From contig CAKZQC010000003.1 of the NCBI GenBank assembly GCA_937139495.1, forward strand, positions 1 to 64,000: a stretch of DNA of 64,000 nt. The letters run 5' to 3'. The translations under genes and the position numbers were made by a program. The notes beneath the pieces are model-generated. The model searched no databases. It had not been told where the DNA came from and saw only the letters and a list, made by a program, of their open reading frames with translations. Position 1 is the first letter of the stretch. Each line of letters begins with the position of its first letter. This DNA comes from an uncultured Saprospiraceae bacterium. Its GTDB lineage: Bacteria > Bacteroidota > Bacteroidia > Chitinophagales > Saprospiraceae. This document shows positions 1 through 8,595 of this stretch, in pieces.

Positions 1-431
1 AGTTTAAACGTATTTTCAAGGGATAGTATTCGCTTGTTCTCCATAATGCCCACATTTTCAGTAGGCTTGGTTCTTGAACAAAATTTATCTTAACTCAAAT
101 TTCAAACTGTTTTTCCGTAACATCAGTCATTAGTTTAATTGTTGTATATTTATAGTGTAATGCTTAGTAAAGCCTCTTTTTCCTTTTATTAGGGGGGGCG
201 TAACTAAGTTAAAGATATAACAGGTTCTTAGAATTTCGATTCTTTGAGCCTTTTTTTATTTTGTTTACCAATAGTCAAAATACGACACTTTGGAAAAATT
301 ATAATCCTCACTTACCTATCCTTTAACACCTTTTTAATAACAAAAAACCTTATTTTTGTGTCTTAATAGTCTTAGAATACGTCTATTAAATCATGATACC
401 CTTTTATTTAAATACAAAATTAAATTATAAT
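1..431. other. Left-edge non-coding stretch and leader of the first gene
   Basis: I see no credible gene here. All frames are broken by stops and no tRNA-like or rRNA-like sequence is visible. The last part is probably the promoter and leader of the DUF4476 gene. A TATTTTTG at 351-358 fits the Bacteroidota -7 pattern TAnnTTTG, but there is no good TTG at the expected -33 distance. The far left could hold the 3' flank of a gene outside the window. Confidence 0.5.
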
Positions 432-1661
432 ATGAAACATTTACTAGCACTTTGCTTACTTTTTGTTAGCTCTTGGACAGTGGCTCAAACAGGAAACTGC
501 GTTATCTTTTCGCCTGATGGAGAAGCCTTTTATATCGCTATTGACGACAAATTTCAGAATGCCGAAGCGACTACAAGTCTAAAAATTCAAAATATACCCG
601 AAGGTGATTATTGGGTAACGGTTATGTTTGCCGACAAAAACAAAAAAGCAATCAAAAGCAATTTGTTGTTTAAGTCGGGCAAGGAAATATCTTTCCAACT
701 GAAAGAAGAAGATACCGTACTTCGATTGATGGAATACAGCAATGTCCCGATTAGTCAAGTAAAAACAGTAGCCAGCAATCAAGTGGTAAAAACCTACACC
801 GAAAGTGGTGTAGCGGTTCAGGGAATCAAAGATGCCAAAGATTTGCCTAAAGATATGGTACGCCAAGAATCAGGAGTCGATAACATGATGCACGGCGAGC
901 GTAGTATTGATGATATCGAATCTAAAAGACGTGGTACTTTCAAAGTATCGGAAGAAACAAAAACAGATGCTCCTACTGCTCAAGCAGCTCCAGAAACAGG
1001 AACTACGACTACTGCCGAATATGTAAAAGTCGAAAATGCTGATGGCACCACTTCTATTATCGAAGAAAAAACCATTACAATCAAAGAAGTTGTCACCAAA
1101 AATGGTCAACAGTTTTTGAAAACCAAAAACAACAAAGTACAAACCGCAACTGACTTTGATTGCTTGCCCATGAACAAAGACGCATTTTTGAGCCTCAAAG
1201 ATAAAATGATGGCGGCTTCTGATAAATTGGCGACCGCTAAAGCTGCTGTACAGAATCAATGTATGACACCTGCTCAAATCAAAGTAATTGGCGATATGAT
1301 TGCTAATCCTAGTGAGCTCAACGAATTTGCGATCGTAGCAAAAGATGCTTGTGCGGACAGCAAAAAATTCCCATTCGCTATCCAAGAGCCTGCTATTGTG
1401 CAAAACAATCCCATCAAGGACGAAGTCGAAAATACTGATGTAGCTGTCAATACGCCTACCGAGACTGTACAAACAGAAGCTTCGGTAGTAGTAGAGGAAG
1501 GAAAACTACAAACCAAAGCAGAACTCAAAGCTCAGCTAAAAGCAGAAAGAGCTAGACTCAAAATGGAGAAAAAAGCAGCAAAAGCCAAAGCTAAAGCAGA
1601 AAAGAAAGCAGCAAAAGCCGCAGCCAAAGAAGCTAAAAAACAAGCTAAATTGAATAAATAA
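432..1661 (+). CDS. Secreted DUF4476 protein with lysine/alanine-rich tail
   Basis: A secreted or periplasmic protein of unknown function. I start it at the ATG at 432, because this places a typical signal peptide (MKHLLALC... ending TVAQ) at the N-terminus. The ATG at 393 would add 13 non-signal residues. Residues about 22-100 form a beta-rich module (NCVIFSPDGEAFYIAIDD) of the kind that often precedes DUF4476 in Bacteroidota proteins. A Thr/Glu-rich linker follows. Residues about 242-317 look like DUF4476 itself: a DCxPM start, then KLxxAK, a TPAQIKVIGDMI helix and a final FAIVAKDAC helix. The last 35 or so residues are almost only Lys and Ala with some Glu, a basic helix that could bind an acidic surface. 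A hairpin terminator follows the stop. The DUF assignment is by pattern and no biochemical role is known to me. Confidence 0.75.
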   Translation: MKHLLALCLLFVSSWTVAQTGNCVIFSPDGEAFYIAIDDKFQNAEATTSLKIQNIPEGDYWVTVMFADKNKKAIKSNLLFKSGKEISFQLKEEDTVLRLMEYSNVPISQVKTVASNQVVKTYTESGVAVQGIKDAKDLPKDMVRQESGVDNMMHGERSIDDIESKRRGTFKVSEETKTDAPTAQAAPETGTTTTAEYVKVENADGTTSIIEEKTITIKEVVTKNGQQFLKTKNNKVQTATDFDCLPMNKDAFLSLKDKMMAASDKLATAKAAVQNQCMTPAQIKVIGDMIANPSELNEFAIVAKDACADSKKFPFAIQEPAIVQNNPIKDEVENTDVAVNTPTETVQTEASVVVEEGKLQTKAELKAQLKAERARLKMEKKAAKAKAKAEKKAAKAAAKEAKKQAKLNK

Positions 1662-1684
1662 CTAGTCTTTTTTTTGTCTTAAAG

Positions 1685-1716
1685 CCGCTTGTATTCTACT
1701 TATAGGATACAAGCGG
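1685..1716 (+). terminator. Hairpin terminator after the DUF4476 gene
   Basis: Ten-base arms CCGCTTGTAT (1685-1694) and ATACAAGCGG (1707-1716) with a 12-base loop, followed by TTTTCTTTTT. It sits 24 bases past the stop codon. Confidence 0.85.
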
Positions 1717-1773
1717 TTTTCTTTTTGATAGAATTATCGTACATTCAAAGCTCAAACAATAAATATCAACAAC

Positions 1774-2886
1774 ATGAAAAAATATGTATTAGCTGCTAGC
1801 CTATTGACGGCTAGCCTAACCACGATACAAGCACAATTCAACCACTCTTCAGGTACCGATGCACTACGCAACAACACCACAGGTATTCACAATACAAGTA
1901 TGGGACACCATAGCCTTCGAGGCAATACAAGAGGTAGTTTCAACACTGCTTTTGGCGCCAGTGCCTTGCGTATGAACACCGAAGGGCAAAGTAATACCGT
2001 GATGGGCTATCAATCGCTGTATCGGAACACTAGCGGCAAGGAAAACACGTCGATTGGAGCTAACGCTATGAACACCAATAGTGTTGGCAACTACAATACC
2101 TCTGTCGGTACTTTTTCGTTGGCATTTAGCCGCTCAGGCAATCACAATACCGCCATGGGACATCGTGCGTTGATGAGCAATACTACGGGCAATTCTAATA
2201 TTGGTATCGGTGGTTATTCGTTGCAGAGCAATGAAGATGGCGACTACAATACAGCACTCGGCTACTATGCCTTGTACACCAATACTAAAGGAAAAAATAA
2301 TACTGCGATTGGCAACAAATCTTTTTCAGGAGGCTTTTCGTATAGCAATTCTACAGCCTTGGGGGCAAATAGTGCCATTTCGGCAGATAATCAAGTTCGC
2401 TTGGGCGATACCGAAGTAAGTAGTATTGGCGGTCGGGTCGGCTGGACAACAGTATCGGACGGACGATTCAAAACCAATGTACAATCCAATGTACCGGGGT
2501 TGAATTTCATCAACCAATTACGTCCTGTCACCTATTTGGTTGATAACAAAAGTATTCGCCAGCATCTTAATTTGGATACCAATGCCGTAACCAATACCGC
2601 CACGCTACAATCGGGCTTTATTGCACAAGAAGTAGCTCAAACAGCAAATGCCTTAGGGTATAGTTTCAGTGGAGTAGATGCCCCCAAAAATGAGCAAGAT
2701 TATTATGGTTTGCGTTATGCCGAATTTACGGTACCCTTGGTACAGGCAGTACAAGAACTTTCTGCCGAAAATGAAGTTCTCAAAGCTAAAGTAGCTCAAC
2801 TAGAACAGCAAAACGAAGAAATGCAGCAACTCAAAGCAGAGGTTGCTGCTATCAAAGAATTATTGAATACCAATGCCGCCCGATAA
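1774..2886 (+). CDS. Surface protein: adhesin-head repeats plus peptidase S74 chaperone domain
   Basis: Signal peptide MKKYVLAASLLTASLTTIQAQ. Residues about 25-190 are a run of 14-15-residue repeats of the type NTxxGxxSLxxNTxGxxN. This pattern is typical of left-handed beta-roll head regions of trimeric adhesins and of many Bacteroidota surface proteins. From about residue 225 (VSDGRFKTNV, then LRPVTYLVD and GFIAQEV) it matches the intramolecular chaperone of endosialidase domain, peptidase S74. In phage tail spikes that domain trimerises and then self-cleaves at its N-terminal Ser. Here the Ser-Asp (SDGRFK) junction is kept. The last 50 residues form a heptad coiled coil (ENEVLKAKVAQLEQQ). 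Likely a trimeric cell-surface fibre; what it binds is unknown. No T9SS sorting tail is visible. It shares its domain plan with the larger protein at 10093-12471. Confidence 0.85.
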   Translation: MKKYVLAASLLTASLTTIQAQFNHSSGTDALRNNTTGIHNTSMGHHSLRGNTRGSFNTAFGASALRMNTEGQSNTVMGYQSLYRNTSGKENTSIGANAMNTNSVGNYNTSVGTFSLAFSRSGNHNTAMGHRALMSNTTGNSNIGIGGYSLQSNEDGDYNTALGYYALYTNTKGKNNTAIGNKSFSGGFSYSNSTALGANSAISADNQVRLGDTEVSSIGGRVGWTTVSDGRFKTNVQSNVPGLNFINQLRPVTYLVDNKSIRQHLNLDTNAVTNTATLQSGFIAQEVAQTANALGYSFSGVDAPKNEQDYYGLRYAEFTVPLVQAVQELSAENEVLKAKVAQLEQQNEEMQQLKAEVAAIKELLNTNAAR

Positions 2887-2912
2887 GCTACGGCAATACA
2901 AACATAAACAGC

Positions 2913-3491
2913 ATGAAAAAGCTTCAAGCAATTAGTGATATTATTCAAGAACGCCGTTCCGTTTTTCCGCAATTCTATACACAAGAAAAAATAGACCGAG
3001 AACTAATAGAGGAACTGCTCTTTCACGGCAATTTTGCCCCTACTCACAGGCTGACACAACCATGGCGGTTCAAGGTCATTGCCGATGAAAAAAGAGCGAC
3101 CTTTGGCGATTTGTTGGCTCGGCTATACAAACAAAATACGCCCAAAGATATGTTTCAGGAGCGCAAGCAAGAGAAAAAAGCACTCAAGCCTAGACAATCC
3201 TCCCATATCATTGCTATCTGTATGCAGCGCGATACCAAAGAACGAGTACCTCGTTGGGAAGAAATCGCTGCAACCGCTATGGCAGTACAAAATATCATGC
3301 TCCTAGCTTCCGCCTACAAAATTGGCTCCTATTGGAGCTCTCCTAAAGATAAAGATGCTCCTGCGTGCAGTTCATTCTTGAAGCTAAAAACAGGCGAATC
3401 TTGCTTGGGCTTCCTCTATTTGGGTTATCATAAGATGCCACCTATCGAGGCTAGCAGAACGCCCATAGCGGACAAGATACAGTGGCTTTAA
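2913..3491 (+). CDS. Nitroreductase family protein (FMN-dependent)
   Basis: A 192-residue protein of the nitroreductase superfamily, whose members are homodimeric FMN enzymes reducing nitro, quinone or related groups with NAD(P)H. Family marks seen: the N-terminal ERRSV flavin-contact motif, APTHRLTQPWRF (the A-P-x-x-x-x-x-P-W-x-F segment), the helix ATAMAVQNIMLLA, and GSYWSSP before the C-terminal strand CLGFLYLGY. The length is typical of the short class. The gene begins 26 bases after the S74 protein, so the two may be cotranscribed, although no functional link is obvious. Substrate is not predictable. Confidence 0.85.
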   Translation: MKKLQAISDIIQERRSVFPQFYTQEKIDRELIEELLFHGNFAPTHRLTQPWRFKVIADEKRATFGDLLARLYKQNTPKDMFQERKQEKKALKPRQSSHIIAICMQRDTKERVPRWEEIAATAMAVQNIMLLASAYKIGSYWSSPKDKDAPACSSFLKLKTGESCLGFLYLGYHKMPPIEASRTPIADKIQWL

Positions 3492-3510
3492 GCTACTGCC
3501 AAATAAAAAA

Positions 3511-3539
3511 GGTTCGCTAGACATATTGCCTAGCGAACC
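3511..3539. terminator. Hairpin terminator after the nitroreductase gene
   Basis: Perfect 10-base arms GGTTCGCTAG (3511-3520) and CTAGCGAACC (3530-3539). An A-run precedes the stem, but no strong T-run follows it on the plus strand. Confidence 0.6.
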
Positions 3540-3700
3540 ATATCAATCACCAAAAATCAATCAATTTATCTTACATTTCTTTGTTAAGATGACTCAAGAT
3601 AAAAAATATTTTAAGCTACGCAAAACTATTTTCACTAAAAAAGTTTAGTTTAAAACTAATCTTAATATACATTCCCTACTTAAAAGGGATAGTAGCCAAA

Positions 3701-3739
3701 AAAATGCTTGTACTTTCACAGAGAAAGTACAAGCATTTT
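3701..3739. terminator. Bidirectional terminator upstream of 3783
   Basis: Perfect 17-base arms (3701-3717 and 3723-3739) around a 5-base loop, with A-run on the left and T-run on the right. This suits termination from both strands. It lies just past the stop of the glycosyltransferase on the minus strand. A smaller palindrome, ATTCCAGT/ACTGGAAT (3755-3772), lies between. Confidence 0.85.
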
Positions 3740-3782
3740 TCATTGAAATTATGTATTCCAGTCAACTGGAATGTATCACCAA

Positions 3783-5327
3783 TTAGCCTTCCATTTGAGC
3801 CATCATGCGAGCATGAAGGAAAGAGTAACCTGTAATCATCATATAACCTGTAAATAGCATAATGTGGAACGGCAACATATCATAGATACCAAAGTAAATA
3901 GAGGTTACTATTGCTGATAAATAGAACAAAGCAAACAAAAACTCAAAGACAGTCATTGCTTTAATTCCTTTTTTCTTTTTCATGTATTTATTAGGCGTCC
4001 AAGCTGTAGTAGCAGGCGTTTTTGCTGCTTTTTTCTTCGCAGCTTCACTTGCTTTTCCTTCTATATTGAACTTAGGAGTACGAACGAAAGGCGATTTTTT
4101 GCCTATATAACCTTCGATAGCCGCAAAGGCATTGTGCAACGCCATTCCCATAGACAAACACAAGAAAAAAGGAAATTTGACAATAAAAGATAAAATTGTT
4201 TTTGCAGAAAATCCTCGTGTGTGTTCGTAAGACAAAAAGAAGAAAATGAACACCATTATCATATTGAGTGACCCCAAAGTAGCATAGCGCAATATCTCGC
4301 TATAGATGGTGTTCGGCTGAGACGTATATTGAATATACACCAACGGCACACTACTAATAGAAAGTAGTAAAATACAGATAAAAATACCACTGTTCATCAA
4401 GTGAAAAACGGCGTGCAATTTGTCTATAAATCGTACATTTTTGGCTTTCATGACACGTGGAAGATTCTTGACGGCACACTCTGCCGCTCCTTTTGTCCAA
4501 CGGAATTGTTGCGACTTGAACGCAGCCATAGCAATAGGCAATTCAGATGGAGTAACGACATCTACCAAGTACTTAAACTCCCAACCTTTGAGTTGTGCAC
4601 GATAGCTCAAATCCAAATCTTCGGTAAGCGTATCGGAAGCCCAGCCCCCTGCATCAACAATACATTCCTTACGCCAAAGTCCAGCAGTACCATTAAAATT
4701 GATAAAGTGACCTGCTAGGTTTCTGCCCATTTGCTCCACCACAAAGTGAGCATCTAGTGCAAAAGCTTGCATTTGCGTAAAGAAAGAAAAATCCTTATTC
4801 ATGTGTTCCCATCTGGTCTGAACAACACCTATTTTCTTATTGCGGAAAAATGGAATAGTAATGTTCAAGAAATCAGGCTGCGGAATAAAATCGGCATCGA
4901 AAATAGCGATAAATTCACCTTTGCAAAATTCCATTCCGTAAGCCAAAGCACCTGCCTTGAATCCCTGACGATTATCGCGCTGTATGTGCTGCATATCCCA
5001 GCCATAGTGTGCTAGTGCTTTGATCTTGTCAGCAATAATCTGAGAAGTTTCGTCCGTAGAATCATCTAGCACTTGTATTTCTACTTTATCCTTCGGATAA
5101 TCCATCTTAACGATAGCCTCCAACAGACGCTCTACTACGTAGAGCTCATTGTACACGGGCAGCTGAATCGTGACATAAGGAACAAAATCTGGCTGCATTG
5201 GCAGTCTATCTTTTTTTGCTTTATTTCTTCTATACCAAAAGTCCAATGCTAAATGTAGCTGAACTAAACTGTACACAAAAATAAACGCCAACGGTAGCAC
5301 ATAGCATGCTATAATTACAATTTTCAC
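3783..5327 (-). CDS. Membrane-bound family 2 glycosyltransferase (cellulose-synthase-like)
   Basis: A processive-type GT-A glycosyltransferase of family 2. A membrane helix at residues about 3-29 precedes the catalytic domain. Catalytic marks are DDSTDET (88-94), DAD (144-146), TED (235-237) and QQFRW (273-277), i.e. the D, DxD, TED, QxxRW set of hyaluronan, cellulose and mannan synthase-like enzymes. About five further membrane segments follow from residue 305 on, with a basic cytoplasmic loop near 425-455. It would transfer sugars from a nucleotide sugar to a growing polymer or lipid at the inner membrane. The next gene upstream on the same strand is another GT2 only 2 bases away, so the pair forms an operon. 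No PilZ domain is seen. Product polysaccharide unknown. Confidence 0.88.
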   Translation of the reverse strand: MKIVIIACYVLPLAFIFVYSLVQLHLALDFWYRRNKAKKDRLPMQPDFVPYVTIQLPVYNELYVVERLLEAIVKMDYPKDKVEIQVLDDSTDETSQIIADKIKALAHYGWDMQHIQRDNRQGFKAGALAYGMEFCKGEFIAIFDADFIPQPDFLNITIPFFRNKKIGVVQTRWEHMNKDFSFFTQMQAFALDAHFVVEQMGRNLAGHFINFNGTAGLWRKECIVDAGGWASDTLTEDLDLSYRAQLKGWEFKYLVDVVTPSELPIAMAAFKSQQFRWTKGAAECAVKNLPRVMKAKNVRFIDKLHAVFHLMNSGIFICILLLSISSVPLVYIQYTSQPNTIYSEILRYATLGSLNMIMVFIFFFLSYEHTRGFSAKTILSFIVKFPFFLCLSMGMALHNAFAAIEGYIGKKSPFVRTPKFNIEGKASEAAKKKAAKTPATTAWTPNKYMKKKKGIKAMTVFEFLFALFYLSAIVTSIYFGIYDMLPFHIMLFTGYMMITGYSFLHARMMAQMEG

Positions 5328-5329
5328 AG

Positions 5330-6073
5330 TTATTTGTATTTTATAATCGTAGTAATAATTTTATACCCTGCGAGTATCGTTCCTTTGATCGTACCCGATA
5401 TTTTGGAATGCCCGATTCGATTTCGGTAAGAAACCGCCACTTCCTTTGTTTTCATTTTCAATTTGGCTGCCTTGACTTGCATTTCTACTGTCCAGCCATA
5501 CGTTTTGTCCTGCATATCTATTTGCAGCAATGCCTGATAACGAATGGCTCTAAAAGGTCCCAAATCCGTATAGACGACCCCATAAAACCATTTGATTAAG
5601 GTAGTTGCCAACCAATTGCCGAAAATCTGTTGCGGTGTCATCGCTCCTTTTTCTCGGTTGCCCAAATTCCTAGAACCAATCACCATATCTACTTCTCCAG
5701 CCATGATAGGCTCCAAAAGTAAGGGTGCTTCTTCGGGATAATCTGAATAATCCGCATCTAAAAATAAGACGATGTCTGGTGGATTCTCCATTTTTTTTAG
5801 ATAATCCAATCCTTTTAGACAAGCATTGCCATATCCCTGCAAGGGTTGTTCTATCACTACTGCCCCTGCTTGCTGTGCTACCAAAGGTGTCTGGTCGTTG
5901 GAGTTATTGTTGACCACAATAATTTCTGTCACCCAATCCTTCGGAATCGCTCCAACGACTTTGCCTACGGCATTCTCTTCGTTGTAAGCAGGAATAATCA
6001 CTACTACTTTTGTTCTGTTCTGTTGTATCACAATCGTTCTTTTAATCAAAATTTTAGTAGCAATACTTTGCAA
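5330..6073 (-). CDS. Family 2 glycosyltransferase, DPM1/polyprenyl-phosphate sugar synthase type
   Basis: A soluble GT2 domain of 247 residues. PAYNEEN (28-34) and DAD (106-108) are the nucleotide-sugar and metal sites, and VIGSRNLGNREKG and DLGPFRAIR follow as in dolichyl/undecaprenyl-phosphate sugar transferases. The usual VDDGSxDxT motif is replaced by VVNNNSNDQT, which is common in a subgroup of this family. There are no long membrane segments, so it probably acts at the membrane surface on a lipid-phosphate acceptor. It is first in a two-gene operon with the membrane GT2. Together they could supply a lipid-linked donor and use it, but this is inference. A CAAAAGTA (6139-6146) reads as a possible -7 box for this strand. 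Confidence 0.85.
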   Translation of the reverse strand: MQSIATKILIKRTIVIQQNRTKVVVIIPAYNEENAVGKVVGAIPKDWVTEIIVVNNNSNDQTPLVAQQAGAVVIEQPLQGYGNACLKGLDYLKKMENPPDIVLFLDADYSDYPEEAPLLLEPIMAGEVDMVIGSRNLGNREKGAMTPQQIFGNWLATTLIKWFYGVVYTDLGPFRAIRYQALLQIDMQDKTYGWTVEMQVKAAKLKMKTKEVAVSYRNRIGHSKISGTIKGTILAGYKIITTIIKYK

Positions 6074-6387
6074 TTGACTACTATACTTTCCTAATTATTC
6101 TACAATAGTACAAGGGGGCAGTAGGGTTAAATGTGCCGCAAAAGTAGGTAGAAAATTAGTTTTTTGCACTAAAAACAGGAAAATTTGACTTTTATAGTCC
6201 GTATTTTATTTTTCTACATTACTTCATTTATACTTCTAAGCCTTGATTACTCTTGTTAATATTGCCTATATTTGTGTTATCAAATGAATGTCTTTAGTGT
6301 ACATACCCCCAATCAAATCAACATTTCCTCGACAGGAACGGCATTCACATTGATTACCAATTATTTTATCTAAATAAAAAAAGTATT
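6074..6387. other. Divergent intergenic region with promoters
   Basis: Separates the minus-strand glycosyltransferases from the plus-strand membrane protein. It contains one good plus-strand promoter (listed separately) and a weaker minus-strand -7 match. A 29-codon open frame at 6284-6373 has no support and I do not call it a gene. Confidence 0.5.
6243..6274 (+). promoter_or_regulatory. Bacteroidota-type promoter for the 6388 gene
   Basis: TTG at 6243-6245, 21 bases, then TATATTTG at 6267-6274, matching the Bacteroidota primary sigma pattern TTG-N19/21-TAnnTTTG. The start point would be near 6280, giving a leader of about 105 bases. Confidence 0.6.
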
Positions 6388-6789
6388 ATGACTGGATTCG
6401 CTTTTCCTTTAATTGCTATTGTTGCGGGTTGTTTGGCAGCTGCAGCCGTAGTTATACAAAAACTACCTGATGCCGAAAAAGCTATCGAAAAAATAAAGCC
6501 TTACGAAGCTTTTATAGGAGTAGCCGCTTTACTTTTTGGTATTATGCAATTGTTGAGCATTGGCAAAATGTTTGGTTCTATTACTGGATTGGTTGCTTTG
6601 GCAGCTACTGTATCTTGTATCCTAATGGGGTTTTTATTGGGTTTTCCTGTATTGCAAGATATGGTCATCAATGACATGAGTGAGGATTCGAGAGCAAAAG
6701 CAGCCGAATGGTACCAAAAATTAACCCCCTACAAAATAACGGCAGGACTGACCGCTATTGGTACAGGTATTTATTTACTAATCTTTTAA
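6388..6789 (+). CDS. Small multi-pass membrane protein, unknown function
   Basis: A 133-residue protein with about four hydrophobic segments: 4-22, 42-60, 64-88 and 116-132. Between them are short charged loops (KLPDAEKAIEKIKPYEAF and NDMSEDSRAKAAEWYQKLTPYK). Both loops carry a K-x-x-P-Y-[EK] element just before a membrane helix, which suggests an internal duplication of a loop-plus-two-helix unit. I do not recognise a named family. It is followed after 4 bases by a DinB-type gene and is likely translated from the same message. Confidence 0.7.
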   Translation: MTGFAFPLIAIVAGCLAAAAVVIQKLPDAEKAIEKIKPYEAFIGVAALLFGIMQLLSIGKMFGSITGLVALAATVSCILMGFLLGFPVLQDMVINDMSEDSRAKAAEWYQKLTPYKITAGLTAIGTGIYLLIF

Positions 6790-6793
6790 TCCT

Positions 6794-7429
6794 ATGTCCA
6801 AGCAGCTTTCTTCTTCTATCTTGCTCCACCAACTACAACGGCTCAATAGAAGAGTATTAGAAATAGCCCTACGGGATTTTGGACAAATGTCTGAAGAACA
6901 ACTCAACTGGAAACCTAGTGTAGATCAGTGGAATATATTGCAATGTCTGGAACACAGTATGCTTTTCTTGGATCATTATTTACCACTCCTCGAACAAGTA
7001 CTACAAAAGAATAAATTGCTGACACCTACTCCTACATACAAGGTTAGCCAATACGGCAAATACGGTATCAAGATGGTCAAAATCAACCGAAACAATCAGC
7101 TCAAATTGACCTTGCACAGTCGCAAGGCTTTTCAGCCAATGGAAGAGCCACAAACAGCTGGCGACCAACAAACAATAATAACTAGATACGAAAAAAACGT
7201 ACAAAAGCTAGCTAATATACTGCTACAAGCCGAATCATTGCCCTTGGGCAAAATCAAAATTCCATTTAATTTTGGGGGCTTGTTCAAAATAAAACTAGGC
7301 GATTTGCTGCAAGTATTGGTCTATCATACCGAAAGACATCTAGTACAAGCACAGCGAGTGCTTTATGATGATAATTTTCCGATTGACCTCGAAGCGCTAG
7401 AAGCAGATCTGGCTCATCGAAGCAATTAA
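6794..7429 (+). CDS. DinB/DfsB-family protein
   Basis: A four-helix-bundle protein of the DinB superfamily (DinB_2 type). It has the family's opening (helix, then EEQLNWKPSVDQWNILQCLEHSM) and the closing YHTERHLVQAQRVL helix. Histidines in CLEHSM and in YHTERH correspond to the usual metal-binding histidines of the superfamily. Members include bacillithiol S-transferases and maleylpyruvate isomerase-like enzymes, but most are uncharacterised. The operon partner is the small membrane protein upstream, and biotin synthase follows after 81 bases. Confidence 0.8.
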   Translation: MSKQLSSSILLHQLQRLNRRVLEIALRDFGQMSEEQLNWKPSVDQWNILQCLEHSMLFLDHYLPLLEQVLQKNKLLTPTPTYKVSQYGKYGIKMVKINRNNQLKLTLHSRKAFQPMEEPQTAGDQQTIITRYEKNVQKLANILLQAESLPLGKIKIPFNFGGLFKIKLGDLLQVLVYHTERHLVQAQRVLYDDNFPIDLEALEADLAHRSN

Positions 7430-7510
7430 TAATAAGATAAATTTTCCCTAAATTAGCTCCCTTCCTTTTTTCATTTCAAAAAGAAGATTACTAATCAAAA
7501 TAAAGATATT

Positions 7511-8500
7511 ATGAACTTACGCCATGACTGGACGCACGACGAAGTCGCTGCTATCTATAACAAGCCTGTTTTAGAACTCATTTATGAGGCTGCTTCTGTC
7601 CATCGTCAATACAATGACCCGACCGAAGTACAGGTTTCTACATTGCTTTCTATCAAGACAGGAGGTTGTCCAGAAAACTGCTCTTACTGTCCGCAGTCAG
7701 CTCACCACAACACCAGTGTAGGAGCCGAAAAAATGCTCGAACTCGAAGAAGTAATGACCAAAGCTAGTATTGCCAAACAAAATGGTTCTACTCGTTTTTG
7801 TATGGGTGCTGCTTGGCGCAATGTCAAAGACAACAAACAGTTTGACAAAGTATTGAATATGGTTAAGGGTGTCAACTCACTTGGTATGGAAGTCTGTTGT
7901 ACCTTGGGTATGTTATCCAAAGAGCAAGCTATAAAACTACGTGATGCAGGACTACACGCCTACAACCACAACCTCGATACATCGGAAGGACATTATTCCG
8001 AGATTATCACGACCAGAACCTACCAAGATCGCTTGGACACACTCGACCACGTCCGCAAGACTGGACTAAATGTTTGTAGTGGCGGTATCATCGGATTGGG
8101 CGAAAGCAATGACGATAGAATCACCATGCTTTATACACTTTCCAACTTGCCGAAACATCCAGAATCTGTACCTGTCAACGCACTCGTAGCAGTAGAAGGG
8201 ACTCCACTCGAAGATCAAGAACGGGTATCGGTTTGGGATATGGTGCGTATGATTGCTACGGCTCGTATTATGATGCCACAATCACAAATTCGCCTTTCGG
8301 CTGGTCGTCAAGAAATGCCTATTACAGAACAAGCTTTGTGCTTTATGGCTGGCGCTAGTTCTATCTTTGCAGGCGAAAAACTATTGACGACTCCTAATCC
8401 TGATGTCAATCAAGATAAAATGATGTTTGAATTATTGGGGCTACACCCAATGGCAGCATTCAAAGGAAAAAAACAAGAAATGGCTGCTACTGAATTTTAA
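7511..8500 (+). CDS. bioB: Biotin synthase
   Basis: Radical-SAM enzyme that inserts sulfur into dethiobiotin in the last step of biotin synthesis. The CxxxCxxC motif that binds the radical-SAM 4Fe-4S cluster is at C53, C57 and C60 ([13 protein letters not shown]). Other conserved stretches are YNHNLDTS (the dethiobiotin-binding Asn-His region), [10 protein letters not shown] and RLSAGR near the C-terminus (Arg ligand of the 2Fe-2S cluster). Full length at 329 residues. No other bio genes lie nearby, so the pathway is split in this genome. A strong hairpin terminator follows. Confidence 0.97.
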   Translation: MNLRHDWTHDEVAAIYNKPVLELIYEAASVHRQYNDPTEVQVSTLLSIKTGGCPENCSYCPQSAHHNTSVGAEKMLELEEVMTKASIAKQNGSTRFCMGAAWRNVKDNKQFDKVLNMVKGVNSLGMEVCCTLGMLSKEQAIKLRDAGLHAYNHNLDTSEGHYSEIITTRTYQDRLDTLDHVRKTGLNVCSGGIIGLGESNDDRITMLYTLSNLPKHPESVPVNALVAVEGTPLEDQERVSVWDMVRMIATARIMMPQSQIRLSAGRQEMPITEQALCFMAGASSIFAGEKLLTTPNPDVNQDKMMFELLGLHPMAAFKGKKQEMAATEF

Positions 8501-8530
8501 GTAGTTTTCGTTTCCCATTTATACCAAAAG

Positions 8531-8560
8531 AAGTCCTTGCAACAATTGTTGCAAGGACTT
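8531..8560. terminator. Bidirectional terminator between bioB and the T9SS cargo gene
   Basis: A perfect 30-base palindrome (arms 8531-8545 and 8546-8560; AAGTCCTTGCAACAA and its complement) flanked by AAAAG and TTTTCTTTT. It serves the two convergent genes. Confidence 0.88.
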
Positions 8561-8595
8561 TTCTTTTGGTTAATGATTTGCTATTAGACAACTGA

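Noticed and set aside
870..1472. Long minus-strand open frame (200 codons) under the DUF4476 gene
   Set aside because: It mirrors the biased composition of the plus-strand gene, has no start context or motif, and breaks the clear domain of the plus-strand protein.
6284..6373. 29-codon open frame before the 6388 membrane protein gene
   Set aside because: It lies in the leader right after a good promoter, but has no composition or motif that supports translation, and it is too short to judge.
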